Below are positions 1 to 9,997 of a stretch of 64,000 bases of DNA, in pieces. How positions within the stretch are numbered: position 1 is the first letter of the stretch; every line of letters starts with the position of its first letter. The position numbers and the translations under genes are program-made. Below the pieces are notes generated by a model. The model was not told the origin of the DNA and did no database searches. It saw only the letters and a program-made list of their open reading frames with translations. Source of the DNA: Hoylesella oralis ATCC 33269 (GTDB lineage: Bacteria > Bacteroidota > Bacteroidia > Bacteroidales > Bacteroidaceae). Where the stretch lies: assembly GCF_000185145.2 (NCBI RefSeq), contig NZ_GL833119.1:558001-622000 (forward strand), in the 5' to 3' direction.

Positions 1-193
1 CATCGATTTCGCGTACGATTTGCCCTTTTGCAATACCACCTACGGCAGGATTACAACTCATTTGTGCTATTTTATTCATGTCCATGGTAACAAGACACGT
101 GTCGGCTCCCATGTTTGCCGAAGCGGTTGCAGCTTCACACCCTGCATGACCTCCTCCCACGACAATCACATCATACTTAAATATCATCATCAT
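1..193 (-). CDS. mnmG: MnmG (GidA) tRNA uridine-modification enzyme, N-terminal fragment
   Basis: Only the first 64 or so residues lie in the window; the gene runs off the left edge on the minus strand. The reading begins with three consecutive ATG codons (193, 190, 187), followed by [18 protein letters not shown], the FAD-binding Rossmann motif of MnmG, and then the family-typical [19 protein letters not shown]. MnmG works with MnmE to install the carboxymethylaminomethyl group on U34 of certain tRNAs, using FAD, in the cytoplasm. Which of the three ATGs is used cannot be told; a TACTTTTG box (203-210, minus) lies just upstream, so the leader would be very short. Identification is secure; start uncertain by two codons. 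Confidence 0.93.
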   Translation of the reverse strand, partial: MMMIFKYDVIVVGGGHAGCEAATASANMGADTCLVTMDMNKIAQMSCNPAVGGIAKGQIVREID

Positions 194-907
194 TATTTTC
201 GGCAAAAGTAAGCATTTAAATCGAATTTTTACGCTGCTTCATAATAAAAGAATAAACAAAACGAAAATATATCTATATTCTGCTATTTGTTAGTATCCTT
301 ATAAATTGTTGTTTATCAATTAAATATGATTGTTTTACTTGTAACGGAAACGACGCAGATATAATGAAAAGGCGTGTGTTGGATATTCTTCCAGTAAAAT
401 ATATTTATTATACAATAATGGTATAGGCTTTTTTCTGTTATGCTGTATCGTTGATAGAAAGTATATATACGTCTATTGGGAGATGGGTGTAAGATGAAAA
501 GATATCTTGTTCACACGAGATTTTATTATTATGCTGCCAGCTTTTTCCTCGCTGTAACAGATTTATAATCAATGGTTTTTTACTGTTATGACAATATGAA
601 AAGAAAATAATGAAAACATATAAATGTATGTAGGAAGATGCTATTTTACCTCCATATTATTATCTAAAACTTTCGTAACCCATCGACAAGAACAAATTTG
701 TTGTATAAAACTTGTGCCGAACTCGGGTAAATTTTATAGAAATTGCTTTGAATTATCATCAAAATGTAGTATTTTTGCAGTCCATTGATGTACTTGCAAT
801 ACCTACAATAAGGTATTGTGGCCGTTTGATTTTATGGATGTAAGATAAGTTATGTCTGTATGTTAATACGATTATTATAACAATTAAATATTAAAAATCA
901 ATCATTT
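194..907. other. 714-base gene-free stretch upstream of sdhC
   Basis: AT-rich, with no reading frame that resembles a protein. It separates the divergent mnmG and sdhC. The only elements I can support are the minus-strand TACTTTTG box at 203-210 (mnmG side) and the sdhC promoter at 747-777. No tRNA, long hairpin or repeat was recognised in 220-740. Confidence 0.6.
747..777 (+). promoter_or_regulatory. Bacteroidota-type promoter of sdhCAB
   Basis: TTTG at 747-750, a 19-base spacer and TATTTTTG at 770-777 match the Bacteroides consensus TTTG / TAnnTTTG. Transcription would begin near 783, giving a leader of about 125 bases before the sdhC ATG. Confidence 0.75.
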
Positions 908-1591
908 ATGTGGTTAATCAATTCAACTATTGGTAGGAAAGTAGTAATGTCGCTTACCGGTGTTGCACTTATTCTATTCTTGACATTCCACTTGTGCATG
1001 AATCTTGTTGCACTCTTTTCGGGAGAAGCCTATAATAAGATTTGTGAACTGCTCGGTGCCAATTGGTATGCAGTGGTAGCTACAATCGGCTTGGCAGCAC
1101 TTGCCGTATGCCACATTGTATATGCATTTATCCTGACAGCACAGAACCGTATTGCCCGTGGAACAGAACGTTATGCAGTTGTGGCAAGACCAGAAAAGGT
1201 AGAATGGGCCTCGCAGAACATGCTTGTTTTGGGAATTATCGTTCTTCTCGGCTTATTGTTACATGTGTTTAACTTTTGGTACAACATGATGTTTGCCGAA
1301 ATCTTCGGTCTGATGAGAGCATATTCTCCTTCTGACGGTTTTGCTTACATTCAGGATACTTTTGCTAATCCTGTGTATGTAGTGCTCTATGTTATTTGGA
1401 TTGTAGCCATTTGGTTTCATCTTTCTCACGGTTTTTGGAGTGCAATGCAAACATTGGGAGTAAACGGTAAGATTTGGTTCAATCGTTGGAAAATGATCGG
1501 TCTTATTTATTCTACTCTTTTGATGTTTGGTTTTCTTATTGTGGTTTTAGCATTCGCATTCGGATGTGCCCCAAGTCTTTGTCATGCTTAA
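908..1591 (+). CDS. sdhC: Succinate dehydrogenase/fumarate reductase cytochrome b subunit
   Basis: A 227-residue membrane protein with about five hydrophobic segments, the size and layout of the type-B (single-subunit, di-heme) cytochrome b of succinate:quinone oxidoreductases. It anchors the SdhA/SdhB dimer to the inner membrane and passes electrons between quinone and the iron-sulfur subunit. Histidines inside membrane segments (for example H28 in FLTFHLCMNL and the one in CHIVYAF) are plausible heme ligands. It is first in the operon sdhC-sdhA-sdhB, 22 bases before sdhA. In Bacteroidales this complex is generally considered the fumarate reductase of anaerobic respiration, so frdC is an equally good name. 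Confidence 0.95.
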   Translation: MWLINSTIGRKVVMSLTGVALILFLTFHLCMNLVALFSGEAYNKICELLGANWYAVVATIGLAALAVCHIVYAFILTAQNRIARGTERYAVVARPEKVEWASQNMLVLGIIVLLGLLLHVFNFWYNMMFAEIFGLMRAYSPSDGFAYIQDTFANPVYVVLYVIWIVAIWFHLSHGFWSAMQTLGVNGKIWFNRWKMIGLIYSTLLMFGFLIVVLAFAFGCAPSLCHA

Positions 1592-1613
1592 TAATACTGT
1601 AAAAATATAAATT

Positions 1614-3563
1614 ATGGCTAATCAAATAGATTCAAGAATTCCGGAAGGCCCTTTGGCTGAGAAATGGACTAACTATAAAGCTCATCAGAAATTGGTTAAC
1701 CCTGCGAACAAGCGTAAGCTTGATATAATAGTTGTAGGTACCGGTCTTGCAGGCGCATCTGCCGCTGCTTCACTCGGCGAGATGGGTTTTCATGTAATTA
1801 ACTTATGTATACAAGATTCTCCTCGTCGGGCTCATTCTATTGCAGCACAAGGAGGTATCAATGCTGCAAAGAACTATCAGAACGATGGCGATGCCGTATA
1901 TCGTCTTTTCTACGATACGATCAAAGGTGGCGACTATCGTGCCCGTGAGGCGAATGTGTATCGTTTGGCAGAAGTAAGTGCCGACATCATCGATCAATGT
2001 GTAGCACAAGGTGTGCCTTTTGCACGTGAATATGGAGGTATGCTTGCCAACCGTTCTTTCGGTGGTGTGCAGGTTTGTCGTACATTTTATGCCAAAGGAC
2101 AGACTGGTCAGCAGTTGCTTCTCGGTGCTTATTCTGCATTGAGTCGTCAGGTTCATGAGGGTACAGTCGAACTCTATACACGTTATGAGATGGAAGATGT
2201 TGTTATCATCGATGGCAGAGCACGTGGTATTATTGCCAAAGACTTGGTTTCCGGCAAACTTGTTCGGTTCTCTGCCCATGCGGTATGTATTGCAACAGGA
2301 GGCTATGGAAATGCTTATTTCCTTTCTACCAATGCTATGGGATGCAATTGCACCGCAGCCGTAGCATGTTATCGTAAGGGCGCTTATTTTGCCAATCCTG
2401 CATTTGTACAAATTCATCCTACCTGTATTCCTGTGCATGGTGACAAGCAATCCAAGCTTACGCTGATGTCGGAATCGCTCCGTAACGATGGGCGTATATG
2501 GGTTCCGAAAAAGATTGAAGATGCCAAGGCATTGCAAGCAGGAACGCTTCAGGGTAGAGATATTCCTGAAGAAGACCGCGATTATTATTTGGAACGTCGC
2601 TATCCTGCATTCGGAAACTTGGTTCCCCGTGACGTTGCATCGCGTGCAGCAAAAGAGCGTTGCGATAAAGGTTTCGGTGTAAATAATACAGGGTTAGCCG
2701 TGTACCTCGACTTTTCAGAGGCTATACAGCGCCTTGGTAAGAACGTTGTTGAGCAGCGTTATGGTAACCTTTTCGATATGTACGAAGAAATTACCGATGT
2801 AAATCCGTACGAAAATCCGATGATGATTTATCCGGCTATCCACTATACTATGGGCGGTATTTGGGTAGACTATGAACTACAGACATCCATTAAGGGACTC
2901 TTTGCCCTTGGCGAATGCAACTTCTCAGACCATGGTGCCAACCGTCTTGGTGCTTCTGCTCTGATGCAGGGACTTGCTGATGGTTACTTTGTCATTCCTT
3001 ATACCATGCAGAACTACCTGAGCGACCAGATTACTGTACCCCGTTTTTCAACCGATCTTCCCGAATTTGAAGAAGCTGAAAAAGCCGTGCAGGAACAGAT
3101 CGACAAACTTATGTCAATCAAAGGAACCCGCAGTGTAGATTCCATTCATAAAGAACTCGGTCACATCATGTGGGAGTATGTTGGCATGGGGCGTACAAAA
3201 GAAGGCCTTGAAACGGGCTTGAAGAAGATGAAAGAACTCCGCAAAGAGTTTTGGAACAATGTGCGTATTCCGGGCAGTAAGGAAGGATTGAATGTAGAAC
3301 TCGACAAGGCAATCCACTTGCGCGACTTTATCACGATGGGTGAGTTGGTGGCTTATGATGCGTTGAACCGTAATGAGAGCTGCGGAGGACACTTCCGTGA
3401 AGAGTCTCAGACCGAGGAAGGCGAGGCTAAGCGCGATGATGAAAACTACATGTACGTAGCATGTTGGAAATACAATGGTTCCGACGAGGCGGCTCCCGAG
3501 TTGCTGAAAGAAGACCTCAATTACCAATATATTAAGGTCCAGACCAGAAATTATAAGAGTTAA
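1614..3563 (+). CDS. sdhA: Succinate dehydrogenase/fumarate reductase flavoprotein subunit
   Basis: The 649-residue catalytic subunit, facing the cytoplasm. It shows the FAD Rossmann motif GTGLAG (residues 42-47) and the [12 protein letters not shown] segment whose His74 is the expected site of covalent flavin attachment. Further on are the substrate-site sequence [12 protein letters not shown], the [10 protein letters not shown] segment and a C-terminal domain of normal length. It interconverts fumarate and succinate. Located 22 bases after sdhC and 26 before sdhB. A full-length, undamaged member of the B-type (Wolinella/Bacteroides-like) family; frdA is an alternative name. Confidence 0.97.
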   Translation: MANQIDSRIPEGPLAEKWTNYKAHQKLVNPANKRKLDIIVVGTGLAGASAAASLGEMGFHVINLCIQDSPRRAHSIAAQGGINAAKNYQNDGDAVYRLFYDTIKGGDYRAREANVYRLAEVSADIIDQCVAQGVPFAREYGGMLANRSFGGVQVCRTFYAKGQTGQQLLLGAYSALSRQVHEGTVELYTRYEMEDVVIIDGRARGIIAKDLVSGKLVRFSAHAVCIATGGYGNAYFLSTNAMGCNCTAAVACYRKGAYFANPAFVQIHPTCIPVHGDKQSKLTLMSESLRNDGRIWVPKKIEDAKALQAGTLQGRDIPEEDRDYYLERRYPAFGNLVPRDVASRAAKERCDKGFGVNNTGLAVYLDFSEAIQRLGKNVVEQRYGNLFDMYEEITDVNPYENPMMIYPAIHYTMGGIWVDYELQTSIKGLFALGECNFSDHGANRLGASALMQGLADGYFVIPYTMQNYLSDQITVPRFSTDLPEFEEAEKAVQEQIDKLMSIKGTRSVDSIHKELGHIMWEYVGMGRTKEGLETGLKKMKELRKEFWNNVRIPGSKEGLNVELDKAIHLRDFITMGELVAYDALNRNESCGGHFREESQTEEGEAKRDDENYMYVACWKYNGSDEAAPELLKEDLNYQYIKVQTRNYKS

Positions 3564-3589
3564 TTCCATAATAGCATAAAGATAATACA

Positions 3590-4345
3590 ATGGACAAAAA
3601 TATAAGTTTCACACTTAAAGTGTGGCGTCAGAATGGACCTAAGGCTAAAGGTCATTTCGATACGTTCGAGATGAAAGATATTCCCGGCGATACATCTTTC
3701 CTCGAAATGTTGGATATTTTGAACGAACAGCTCATCGAGGATAACAAAGAACCGTTTGTATTCGACCATGATTGTCGCGAAGGAATTTGCGGAATGTGTT
3801 CGCTCTATATCAACGGACACCCTCATGGGCCTGCTACCGGTGCAACTACATGCCAGCTCTACATGCGTCGGTTCAGCGATGGAGACGTGATAACTGTCGA
3901 GCCGTGGCGTTCGGCAGCTTTCCCTGTCATTAAAGACTGCATGGTAGATCGCGGTGCTTTCGATAAGATTATCCAAGCAGGCGGTTATGTTTCCGTACGT
4001 ACAGGGCAGCCGCAAGATGCCAATGCCATTCTCATACCGAAAGAAAATGCCGACGAAGCCATGGATTGTGCTACTTGTATCGGTTGCGGGGCATGCGTTG
4101 CAGCTTGCAAGAATGGTTCGGCCATGCTCTTTGTAAGTTCGAAAGTAAGCCAGTTGGCATTACTTCCGCAGGGGCGTCCCGAGGCAGCTCGTCGTGCTAA
4201 AGCCATGGTAATGAAGATGGAGGAGCTCGGTTTTGGTAACTGTACCAATACCCGTGCTTGCGAAGCAGAGTGCCCCAAGAACGAATCTATTGCGAATATC
4301 GCACGCTTGAATCGCGAGTTTATCGTTGCCAAGCTCAACGATTGA
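3590..4345 (+). CDS. sdhB: Succinate dehydrogenase/fumarate reductase iron-sulfur subunit
   Basis: A 251-residue electron-transfer subunit. The N-terminal plant-type ferredoxin domain has the [2Fe-2S] cysteines C62, C67, C70 and C88. The C-terminal domain carries [14 protein letters not shown] (C160, C163, C166, C173) and [12 protein letters not shown] (C218, C224, C228), the ligands of the [4Fe-4S] and [3Fe-4S] clusters. It moves electrons between the flavin of SdhA and the heme/quinone sites of SdhC. Last gene of the operon, followed by an intrinsic terminator. Confidence 0.97.
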   Translation: MDKNISFTLKVWRQNGPKAKGHFDTFEMKDIPGDTSFLEMLDILNEQLIEDNKEPFVFDHDCREGICGMCSLYINGHPHGPATGATTCQLYMRRFSDGDVITVEPWRSAAFPVIKDCMVDRGAFDKIIQAGGYVSVRTGQPQDANAILIPKENADEAMDCATCIGCGACVAACKNGSAMLFVSSKVSQLALLPQGRPEAARRAKAMVMKMEELGFGNCTNTRACEAECPKNESIANIARLNREFIVAKLND

Positions 4346-4370
4346 TTATAAAATATTGTATCTATACCCA

Positions 4371-4410
4371 TCCTTCTATCCATGTTTGTAATGGATAGAG
4401 GGATTTTTTT
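4371..4410 (+). terminator. Intrinsic terminator of sdhCAB
   Basis: Inverted repeat TCTATCCAT / ATGGATAGA (loop of 7, extended by further C-G pairs with one mismatch) followed by a run of seven T, 25 bases after the sdhB stop. Confidence 0.8.
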
Positions 4411-4526
4411 GTATCTTTATTTGCCGTATCTGTTGCCGATAGATGGTATGCCTGTTGGGGATAGGTGTATTATTTATTACCTTTTTACCTTTCTATTTCT
4501 TTACCTTTAGATTTGCCCTTTTATCT

Positions 4527-5006
4527 TTATTCGGGATATTCGAGGTTAGCATCCGTTATGTTTTCGAGCACTTCTTCGAGGAATTTACGGGCTTCCCAGC
4601 GTGCCATAGGCAAATCGTGCAGCAAGTAATTGCCGCAATCTTTGGCCTTTGCGCCCGGTATCTCGCCCTCATATTCGGCTATGAAGCGGAATGTACGCCT
4701 CATCAACAGCAATATGTCGCGGCTACTTAGGTCGCCTTTCAGCAACAGATAGTTGCCTGTGAGGCATCCCATAGGCCCCCAGTAGATGATTTTGTCCCTC
4801 CATTCGGCGTCGTTCCTTAGGTATGTCGCCGCCAGATGCTCCATAGCGTGGATAGCTCCGTTATGAAGAACCGGCTCGCGGTTGGGCTCTTTCATGCGTA
4901 TGTCGAACGTTGTAACGACTTCTCCGCCTACTTTGTCTTTGCGACTTACGTAAATTCCCCGCAACAGTTTGTTGTGGTCGATTGTAAAACTCGGTATCTT
5001 ATCCAT
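4527..5006 (-). CDS. luxS: S-ribosylhomocysteine lyase LuxS
   Basis: Splits S-ribosylhomocysteine into homocysteine and DPD, the precursor of the AI-2 signal. The metal-binding motif HAMEH (H53, E56, H57), the catalytic Cys81 (GPMGCLTG) and the third metal ligand C124 (KDCGNYL) are all present. I start the gene at 5006: the protein is then 159 residues, the normal LuxS length, and begins MDKIPSFTIDH like other family members. An AGGAG sequence lies about 8 bases before this ATG, whereas the longer reading adds 12 residues unlike any LuxS. It follows mtnN on the same strand after 90 bases, so the two enzymes of SAH detoxification are neighbours. Confidence 0.97.
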   Translation of the reverse strand: MDKIPSFTIDHNKLLRGIYVSRKDKVGGEVVTTFDIRMKEPNREPVLHNGAIHAMEHLAATYLRNDAEWRDKIIYWGPMGCLTGNYLLLKGDLSSRDILLLMRRTFRFIAEYEGEIPGAKAKDCGNYLLHDLPMARWEARKFLEEVLENITDANLEYPE

Positions 5007-5044
5007 TGTTGTTTGTTCTCCTAAACATGGCTTGTAGTGCATGC

Positions 5045-5073
5045 GGCATACCTATGGGGGAGAAATGTATGCC
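5045..5073 (-). other. Small hairpin between mtnN and luxS
   Basis: Perfect 7-base arms GGCATAC (5045-5051) and GTATGCC (5067-5073) with a 15-base loop, in the 90-base gap between mtnN and luxS. It has no T-run on the minus strand, so it is more likely an RNA structure or processing site than a terminator. Confidence 0.35.
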
Positions 5074-5096
5074 TTGAATGTTTATAATATCGATAA

Positions 5097-5786
5097 TTAA
5101 AGTGCCAAGCGTTCCAAGAATTGCTTGGTTACGTTGAAGGAACCTTCGGCCATTCGTTCCCAAAAGTCGTAATATTGTGCAGCTTTGTTATCCTTTAGAG
5201 GCACATCGCTGATAATGCGGAACGATATAAAGGGTGTATGATAAATGTGACAAGTCTGCGCTATGGAGCAGCTTTCCATATCCACTGCCAAGGCTTCAGG
5301 AAACTTATCGAGTATTTGCACCATCTTTTCACGACTGTCTACAAACCATTCTCCGCTCACTATCAGGCCTGCATGAATAGGTGTAGTACAACGAATGTCG
5401 AGTGCAATAGCCGTGAATTGCTCCGGTGAACGGAATTTCGTCGGCATTCCCATTACCTGTCCGTACTCGCATTCGCTACCGCAATAGGCGTCATGGTAGG
5501 CATATTCCGTGCCTACAACTACCTCCGTAACGTTCAAGGCGGTCGAGGCGCCGCCTGCAACCCCCGAAGATACAACGAGATCAGGGTGGTAATTGTCGAT
5601 CATTTCTACAGCTCCGATGGCAGCGTTTACCTTTCCTATGCCGCATTGCTGCATGATAATCCGGTTTTGGGCGATGGTTCCGAGCACGAAATCCTTATGA
5701 TTCCGATGTTCTGTACGGCTGTCTGAGAGCAACGAACGGAGCTGTGCAAACTCCTTATCCATTGCAACTATTATTCCTATTTTCAT
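5097..5786 (-). CDS. mtnN: 5'-methylthioadenosine/S-adenosylhomocysteine nucleosidase
   Basis: Hydrolyses the adenine from SAH, MTA and 5'-deoxyadenosine. The 229-residue protein begins MKIGIIVAMDKEF, with the catalytic Glu12 of the family. It has the SSGVAGGAS nucleoside-phosphorylase-fold signature, the ribose-binding VDMESCSIAQ segment and the ISDVPLKDN segment containing the catalytic Asp. Its product S-ribosylhomocysteine is the substrate of LuxS, encoded directly downstream. A TATTTTTG box on the minus strand (5809-5816) lies 22 bases before the ATG; no good upstream TTTG partner was found. Confidence 0.95.
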   Translation of the reverse strand: MKIGIIVAMDKEFAQLRSLLSDSRTEHRNHKDFVLGTIAQNRIIMQQCGIGKVNAAIGAVEMIDNYHPDLVVSSGVAGGASTALNVTEVVVGTEYAYHDAYCGSECEYGQVMGMPTKFRSPEQFTAIALDIRCTTPIHAGLIVSGEWFVDSREKMVQILDKFPEALAVDMESCSIAQTCHIYHTPFISFRIISDVPLKDNKAAQYYDFWERMAEGSFNVTKQFLERLAL

Positions 5787-5875
5787 AATATATACCCTAT
5801 TTTACCTGCAAAAATAAGAAAAATCTCTTAACTTTTTCTTATCTTTGCGCACAATATAACAAACGTTTATACTAA

Positions 5876-8368
5876 ATGGAAGCATTGAAAAAGTATTGGC
5901 TCGACGTGGCTGTCGTAGCATTGTTTGCCGTTATTTCGTTTGCCTATTTCATGCCGGCCGACCTTGAAGGCCGCATACTTTACCGACACGACAGCGCTGC
6001 AGGGCGAGGTATGGGGCACGAACAGCAGGAATATCTTGAACAAACGGGCGAACCCACGCGATGGACCAACTCTGTATTCGGCGGAATGCCCACTTATCAG
6101 ACCGCTCCGTCGTACACCAGCAGCGACGCTTTGGGTAAGGTAATGGACGTATACCATCTGTGGTTGCCCGAAAACGTATGGTATGTGTTCGCTTACCTGC
6201 TTGGTTTTTACATTTTGCTTCGTGCGTTCGACTTCCGTAAAGAGCTCGCCGTGCTGGGCTCCATTATATGGGCGTTTAGCAGTTATTTCTTTATTATCAT
6301 CGCTGCGGGGCACATCTGGAAGGTGATGGCGCTTGCTTATCTGCCCCCGATGATAGCGGGTGTGGTGCTTGCCTATAGGGGCAAGTTCCTTTGGGGATTT
6401 ATTCTTACGGCGCTGTTCTCGGCGTTCGAGGTGAAAGCCAACCATGTTCAGATGACTTATTACTTCCTGTTCGTCATCTTGTTTATGATTATTGCCTATC
6501 TTATAGATGCCGTCAGAACCAACCGACTGGCACGTTTCGGCAAGGCAACGCTGGTATGTATGGCCGGTGCAGCCGTGGGTATCTGCCTCAATTTGAGCAA
6601 CCTGTACCACACATGGCAGTATGGTCAGGAGAGTATGCGCGGCAAGAGCGAACTCGTGAAGAAAGATGTGTCGAACCAAACCAATAGCGGTCTCGACCGT
6701 GATTACATCACGCAGTGGAGCTATGGGGTGGGCGAAACATGGACACTCCTTGTGCCCAATGCCAAAGGAGGTGCCTCGGTACCGTTGTCGATGAACGAAA
6801 CAGCGATGAAAAAGGCCAATCCCGAGTTTAATGAAATATACCAGCAACTCGGACAGTATTGGGGCGAACAGCCCGGAACGAGCGGCCCTGTCTATGTCGG
6901 AGCATTCGTATTGATGCTGTTCGTCTTAGGTCTGTTCATCGTAAAAGGCCCCATGAAGTGGGCACTCCTTGCGGCTACTGTGCTTTCGGTATTGCTCTCG
7001 TGGGGACGTAACTTCATGCCGTTTACCGATTTCTTCTTGGATTACGTGCCTATGTATGCCAAATTCCGCACGGTGGCATCCGTTTTAGTGGTCGCGGAGT
7101 TCACTATACCGCTGTTAGCCATGATGGCTTTGAAGAGAATAACAGACGAACCGGAACTGTTGACCGTAAAAATAAAGTACGTATATGTCAGTTTTGCGCT
7201 TACAGGCGGCATTGCTTTGCTGTTTGCACTAATGCCCTCGGTGTTCTTCTCCGACTTCGTATCGTCTTCAGAGTTGGCTTCTATGAAGAACATTCCCGCC
7301 GAATATCTCAATCCGTTGCTCGATAATCTGCGCGAAATGCGCAAGGCTGTGTTCGTTGCCGACTGTTGGCGTTCGTTCTGGATCATCGTTGCGGGCACGG
7401 CACTCCTGTTGCTTTTCAAAGCCAAGAAGTTGCGTTCGGAGTGGATGATCGGCATTATAGCGGTGTTATGCCTAATAGATATGTGGCAAGTTAATAAGCG
7501 TTATCTCAACGATGCTATGTTTGTAGAGCGGAGTGTGCGCGATACACCGCAAACAATGACGCCGACCGATCGCCAAATACTGATGGACAAATCGCTCGAT
7601 TACCGCGTGCTGAACCTCGCGTCCAATACGTTCAACGAGAACGAAACCTCTTATTATCACAAGAGTATCGGCGGTTATCATGCCGCAAAGCTGCGTCGTT
7701 ATCAGGAAATGATAGATGCCTATATCTCTCCGGAGATGCAGGCAATGATGCCAGCCATAGCAAAAGCCCAAGGCGATATTACCAAAGTGAACGGCGACAG
7801 CATATATCCGGTGCTGAATATGCTGAATGCCAAGTACTTTATTCTTCCGTTGCAAGGCGGACAAACGGTGCCCATACTGAACCCGTATGCCTATGGTAAC
7901 GCATGGTTTATAGATAAATTGAGCTATGTGAATAACGCTAATCAGGAGTTAGACGCCATTGGGAAACTCGATTTGCGCCACGAAGGTGTGGCCGACATGA
8001 GGTTTAAAGAGCAGTTAGGCAATGCGGTTATGCAGGGTAAAACGTCGATTGTTACGCTTAAAGACTATAAACCGAACCATCTGATCTACGATGTAAATTC
8101 GGATACGGGCGGCATCATTGTGTTTTCAGAGATATATTATCCCGGGTGGACGGCCACTGTAGACGGCAAACCTGCCGTTCTCGGTCGTGTCGATTATATC
8201 TTGCGTGCACTTCGGGTGGGGGCCGGAAACCATCGGGTAGAACTCGATTTCCATCCTACATCTATCAAGAAAACCGAAACGGTGGCCTATCTGTCTTACG
8301 TAGTTCTGCTTTTAGCGGTGCTGTTCGGGGTGCTTGCAGAACGAAAACGCAAGCGGAAAAAGCCTTAA
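5876..8368 (+). CDS. YfhO-family polytopic membrane protein
   Basis: An 830-residue inner-membrane protein: an N-terminal segment with about a dozen hydrophobic helices (residues roughly 10-540), a soluble domain (about 550-790) and one more helix before a basic tail. It ends with SEIYYPGWTATVDGKPA and LRVGAGNHRVELDFHP, the sequence typical of the YfhO family. The general fold is that of GT-C glycosyltransferases that use lipid-linked sugars. In Gram-positives YfhO relatives glycosylate teichoic acids; the substrate in Bacteroidales is not known to me. A TATCTTTG box at 5840-5847 lies 28 bases before the ATG. Divergent from mtnN. Confidence 0.85.
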   Translation: MEALKKYWLDVAVVALFAVISFAYFMPADLEGRILYRHDSAAGRGMGHEQQEYLEQTGEPTRWTNSVFGGMPTYQTAPSYTSSDALGKVMDVYHLWLPENVWYVFAYLLGFYILLRAFDFRKELAVLGSIIWAFSSYFFIIIAAGHIWKVMALAYLPPMIAGVVLAYRGKFLWGFILTALFSAFEVKANHVQMTYYFLFVILFMIIAYLIDAVRTNRLARFGKATLVCMAGAAVGICLNLSNLYHTWQYGQESMRGKSELVKKDVSNQTNSGLDRDYITQWSYGVGETWTLLVPNAKGGASVPLSMNETAMKKANPEFNEIYQQLGQYWGEQPGTSGPVYVGAFVLMLFVLGLFIVKGPMKWALLAATVLSVLLSWGRNFMPFTDFFLDYVPMYAKFRTVASVLVVAEFTIPLLAMMALKRITDEPELLTVKIKYVYVSFALTGGIALLFALMPSVFFSDFVSSSELASMKNIPAEYLNPLLDNLREMRKAVFVADCWRSFWIIVAGTALLLLFKAKKLRSEWMIGIIAVLCLIDMWQVNKRYLNDAMFVERSVRDTPQTMTPTDRQILMDKSLDYRVLNLASNTFNENETSYYHKSIGGYHAAKLRRYQEMIDAYISPEMQAMMPAIAKAQGDITKVNGDSIYPVLNMLNAKYFILPLQGGQTVPILNPYAYGNAWFIDKLSYVNNANQELDAIGKLDLRHEGVADMRFKEQLGNAVMQGKTSIVTLKDYKPNHLIYDVNSDTGGIIVFSEIYYPGWTATVDGKPAVLGRVDYILRALRVGAGNHRVELDFHPTSIKKTETVAYLSYVVLLLAVLFGVLAERKRKRKKP

Positions 8369-8403
8369 AACACGGCTGAACGAACCCTTTTCGCAATATT
8401 CAT

Positions 8404-8452
8404 GCGGTTTATCCCTATGCTATATCTACGATAGACCATAGGGATAAACCGC
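8404..8452. terminator. Long perfect hairpin after the yfhO-like gene
   Basis: Arms at 8404-8419 and 8437-8452 are perfectly complementary over 16 bases (GCGGTTTATCCCTATG and its complement), with a 17-base loop that itself contains CTAT/ATAG. No T-run follows, so it may work as an mRNA 3'-end stabiliser rather than a classical terminator. It begins 36 bases after the stop codon. Confidence 0.55.
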
Positions 8453-8583
8453 ACGCATATACGGTCTGATAGCGTTAGAGTGCCGCTTTGTCGGCGCCGA
8501 TGATAACATTTGTTATCCATACTGTTTTGGTATGTTTTTTGTAGCCCTCTTTATAAAGAAATTTAAACAACAGGTATAGCGGT

Positions 8584-9864
8584 ATGAGTCTCAATATACA
8601 AAGAACTAAACAGAAGAGAATAGTTATCGTAGGCGGTGGTTTCGGCGGCATCGAACTGGCCGGAAGGCTGAAACATTCCGGATTTCAGATCGTGCTGATC
8701 GATAAGAACAATTACCATCAGTTCCCCCCATTGATCTATCAGGTGGCATCGGCAGGCATCGAACCCAGCTCGATTTCGTTTCCTTTCCGCCGTCTCTTCC
8801 AAAATCGGAGGGATGTTTTTTACCGCTATGCAGAGGCAAATTCCGTCGATACAGCGCATAAAGTGCTCCACACTTCCATAGGAGAAGTGGAGTATGATTA
8901 CTTGGTGATGGCCGCCGGAGCGGCAACCAATTTCTTCGGCAACGAGCATATACAGCACGAAGCCTACCCGATGAAAACCGTTTCTGAGGCAATGAGCATC
9001 CGCAACATTATTCTTTCGAACATCGAAAAGGCCATCAGTACGACCGATAACGATGAGCGGCAGCAGCTGCTCAACATAGTGATAGTGGGCGGAGGCCCGT
9101 CGGGTGTGGAGATTGCAGGCGCGCTCTCGGAGATGAAGCGCATGGTTCTGCCGCGCGAATACCATGATCTCGATGCCGGTCTGATGAATATTTACTTGGT
9201 TAATGCCGACGATGTGCTGCTCAAAAGCATGTCGCCCGAATCGTCTGCCTCGGCAGAACGTTACCTTCGAAATATGGAGGTGAAACTCATACTCGGCAAG
9301 CGCGTGGTGGATTATAAGGATAATCTTGTGGTGTTGGAAGATGGGAACAGCATCCCTGCCGAAACCGTTATCTGGGTGAGCGGCGTGCGTGCAACGCAGA
9401 TAGGCGGTATCGATAAAGCGTGTATCGGGCGCGGAGGACGGCTGAAAGTAGATGCTTTCAACCGCGTAGAAGGACTGAACGACGTCTTCAGCATTGGCGA
9501 CCAGTGCATCATGACGGCCGATCCGAATTATCCTGACGGGCATCCTCAGCTTGCCCAAGTGGCCATACAGCAGGCTCGTAACTTGGCTGCAAACCTGAAA
9601 GCCGCAGCCGATGGGCATAGCATGGCGCCTTTCCGTTATCGGAACCTCGGCACCATGGCCACGGTAGGTCGCAATAAAGCGGTGGCAGAGATAGCAGGTT
9701 GCAAGTTTAAAGGGTTGTTTGCGTGGCTGCTTTGGCTCGTTGTACACTTGCGATCCATATTGGGTGTGAGAAACAAAGTAGTGGTATTGCTCAACTGGAT
9801 TTGGAATTACATCAATTATAAACTATCTCTACGCCTTATCCTCAATTCTTATAAGCGCAGATAA
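8584..9864 (+). CDS. ndh: Type II NADH:quinone oxidoreductase (NDH-2)
   Basis: A 426-residue flavoprotein of the NDH-2 family, oxidising NADH and reducing quinone at the inner face of the cytoplasmic membrane without pumping protons. There are two dinucleotide-binding motifs: VIVGGGFGGIELAG near residue 15 (FAD) and VIVGGGPSGVEIAGAL near residue 165 (NADH). The family segments NYHQFPPLIYQVASAGIEP, ETVIWVSGVRA and FSIGDQC are visible. The hydrophobic C-terminal third (AWLLWLVVHLRSILGVRN, then a second amphipathic stretch) would bind the membrane. Full length. It could supply electrons for fumarate reductase. Confidence 0.92.
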   Translation: MSLNIQRTKQKRIVIVGGGFGGIELAGRLKHSGFQIVLIDKNNYHQFPPLIYQVASAGIEPSSISFPFRRLFQNRRDVFYRYAEANSVDTAHKVLHTSIGEVEYDYLVMAAGAATNFFGNEHIQHEAYPMKTVSEAMSIRNIILSNIEKAISTTDNDERQQLLNIVIVGGGPSGVEIAGALSEMKRMVLPREYHDLDAGLMNIYLVNADDVLLKSMSPESSASAERYLRNMEVKLILGKRVVDYKDNLVVLEDGNSIPAETVIWVSGVRATQIGGIDKACIGRGGRLKVDAFNRVEGLNDVFSIGDQCIMTADPNYPDGHPQLAQVAIQQARNLAANLKAAADGHSMAPFRYRNLGTMATVGRNKAVAEIAGCKFKGLFAWLLWLVVHLRSILGVRNKVVVLLNWIWNYINYKLSLRLILNSYKRR

Positions 9865-9955
9865 CGGCCGCCCCGTCAGCGAAATAGCTATGCCGTCAGC
9901 GTGTCGCATGCCTTGCTCGGCACCGACGTGTGCGGTAAAGTGCGCACGCAGATTA

Positions 9956-9987
9956 TTTGGATGGCAAGCCTATTTTTGCTACCTTTG
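9956..9987 (+). promoter_or_regulatory. Promoter of the TonB-dependent receptor
   Basis: TTTG at 9956-9959, a 20-base spacer and TACCTTTG at 9980-9987. The receptor ATG at 9998 is only 10 bases after the box, so the transcript would have almost no leader. This favours 9998 over the upstream in-frame ATG at 9890. Confidence 0.7.
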
Positions 9988-9997
9988 CGGGCGATTT

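Noticed and set aside
4443..4730. 95-codon plus-strand frame overlapping luxS
   Set aside because: Mostly antisense to luxS, low complexity at its start, no family.
5867..6847. 326-codon minus-strand frame inside the YfhO-like gene
   Set aside because: Antisense to clear membrane-protein coding sequence; no motifs.
9890..9997. Longer start for the TonB receptor at 9890
   Set aside because: A good promoter (9956-9987) lies inside this segment, and the extra residues are Cys-rich and unlike any receptor N-terminus.
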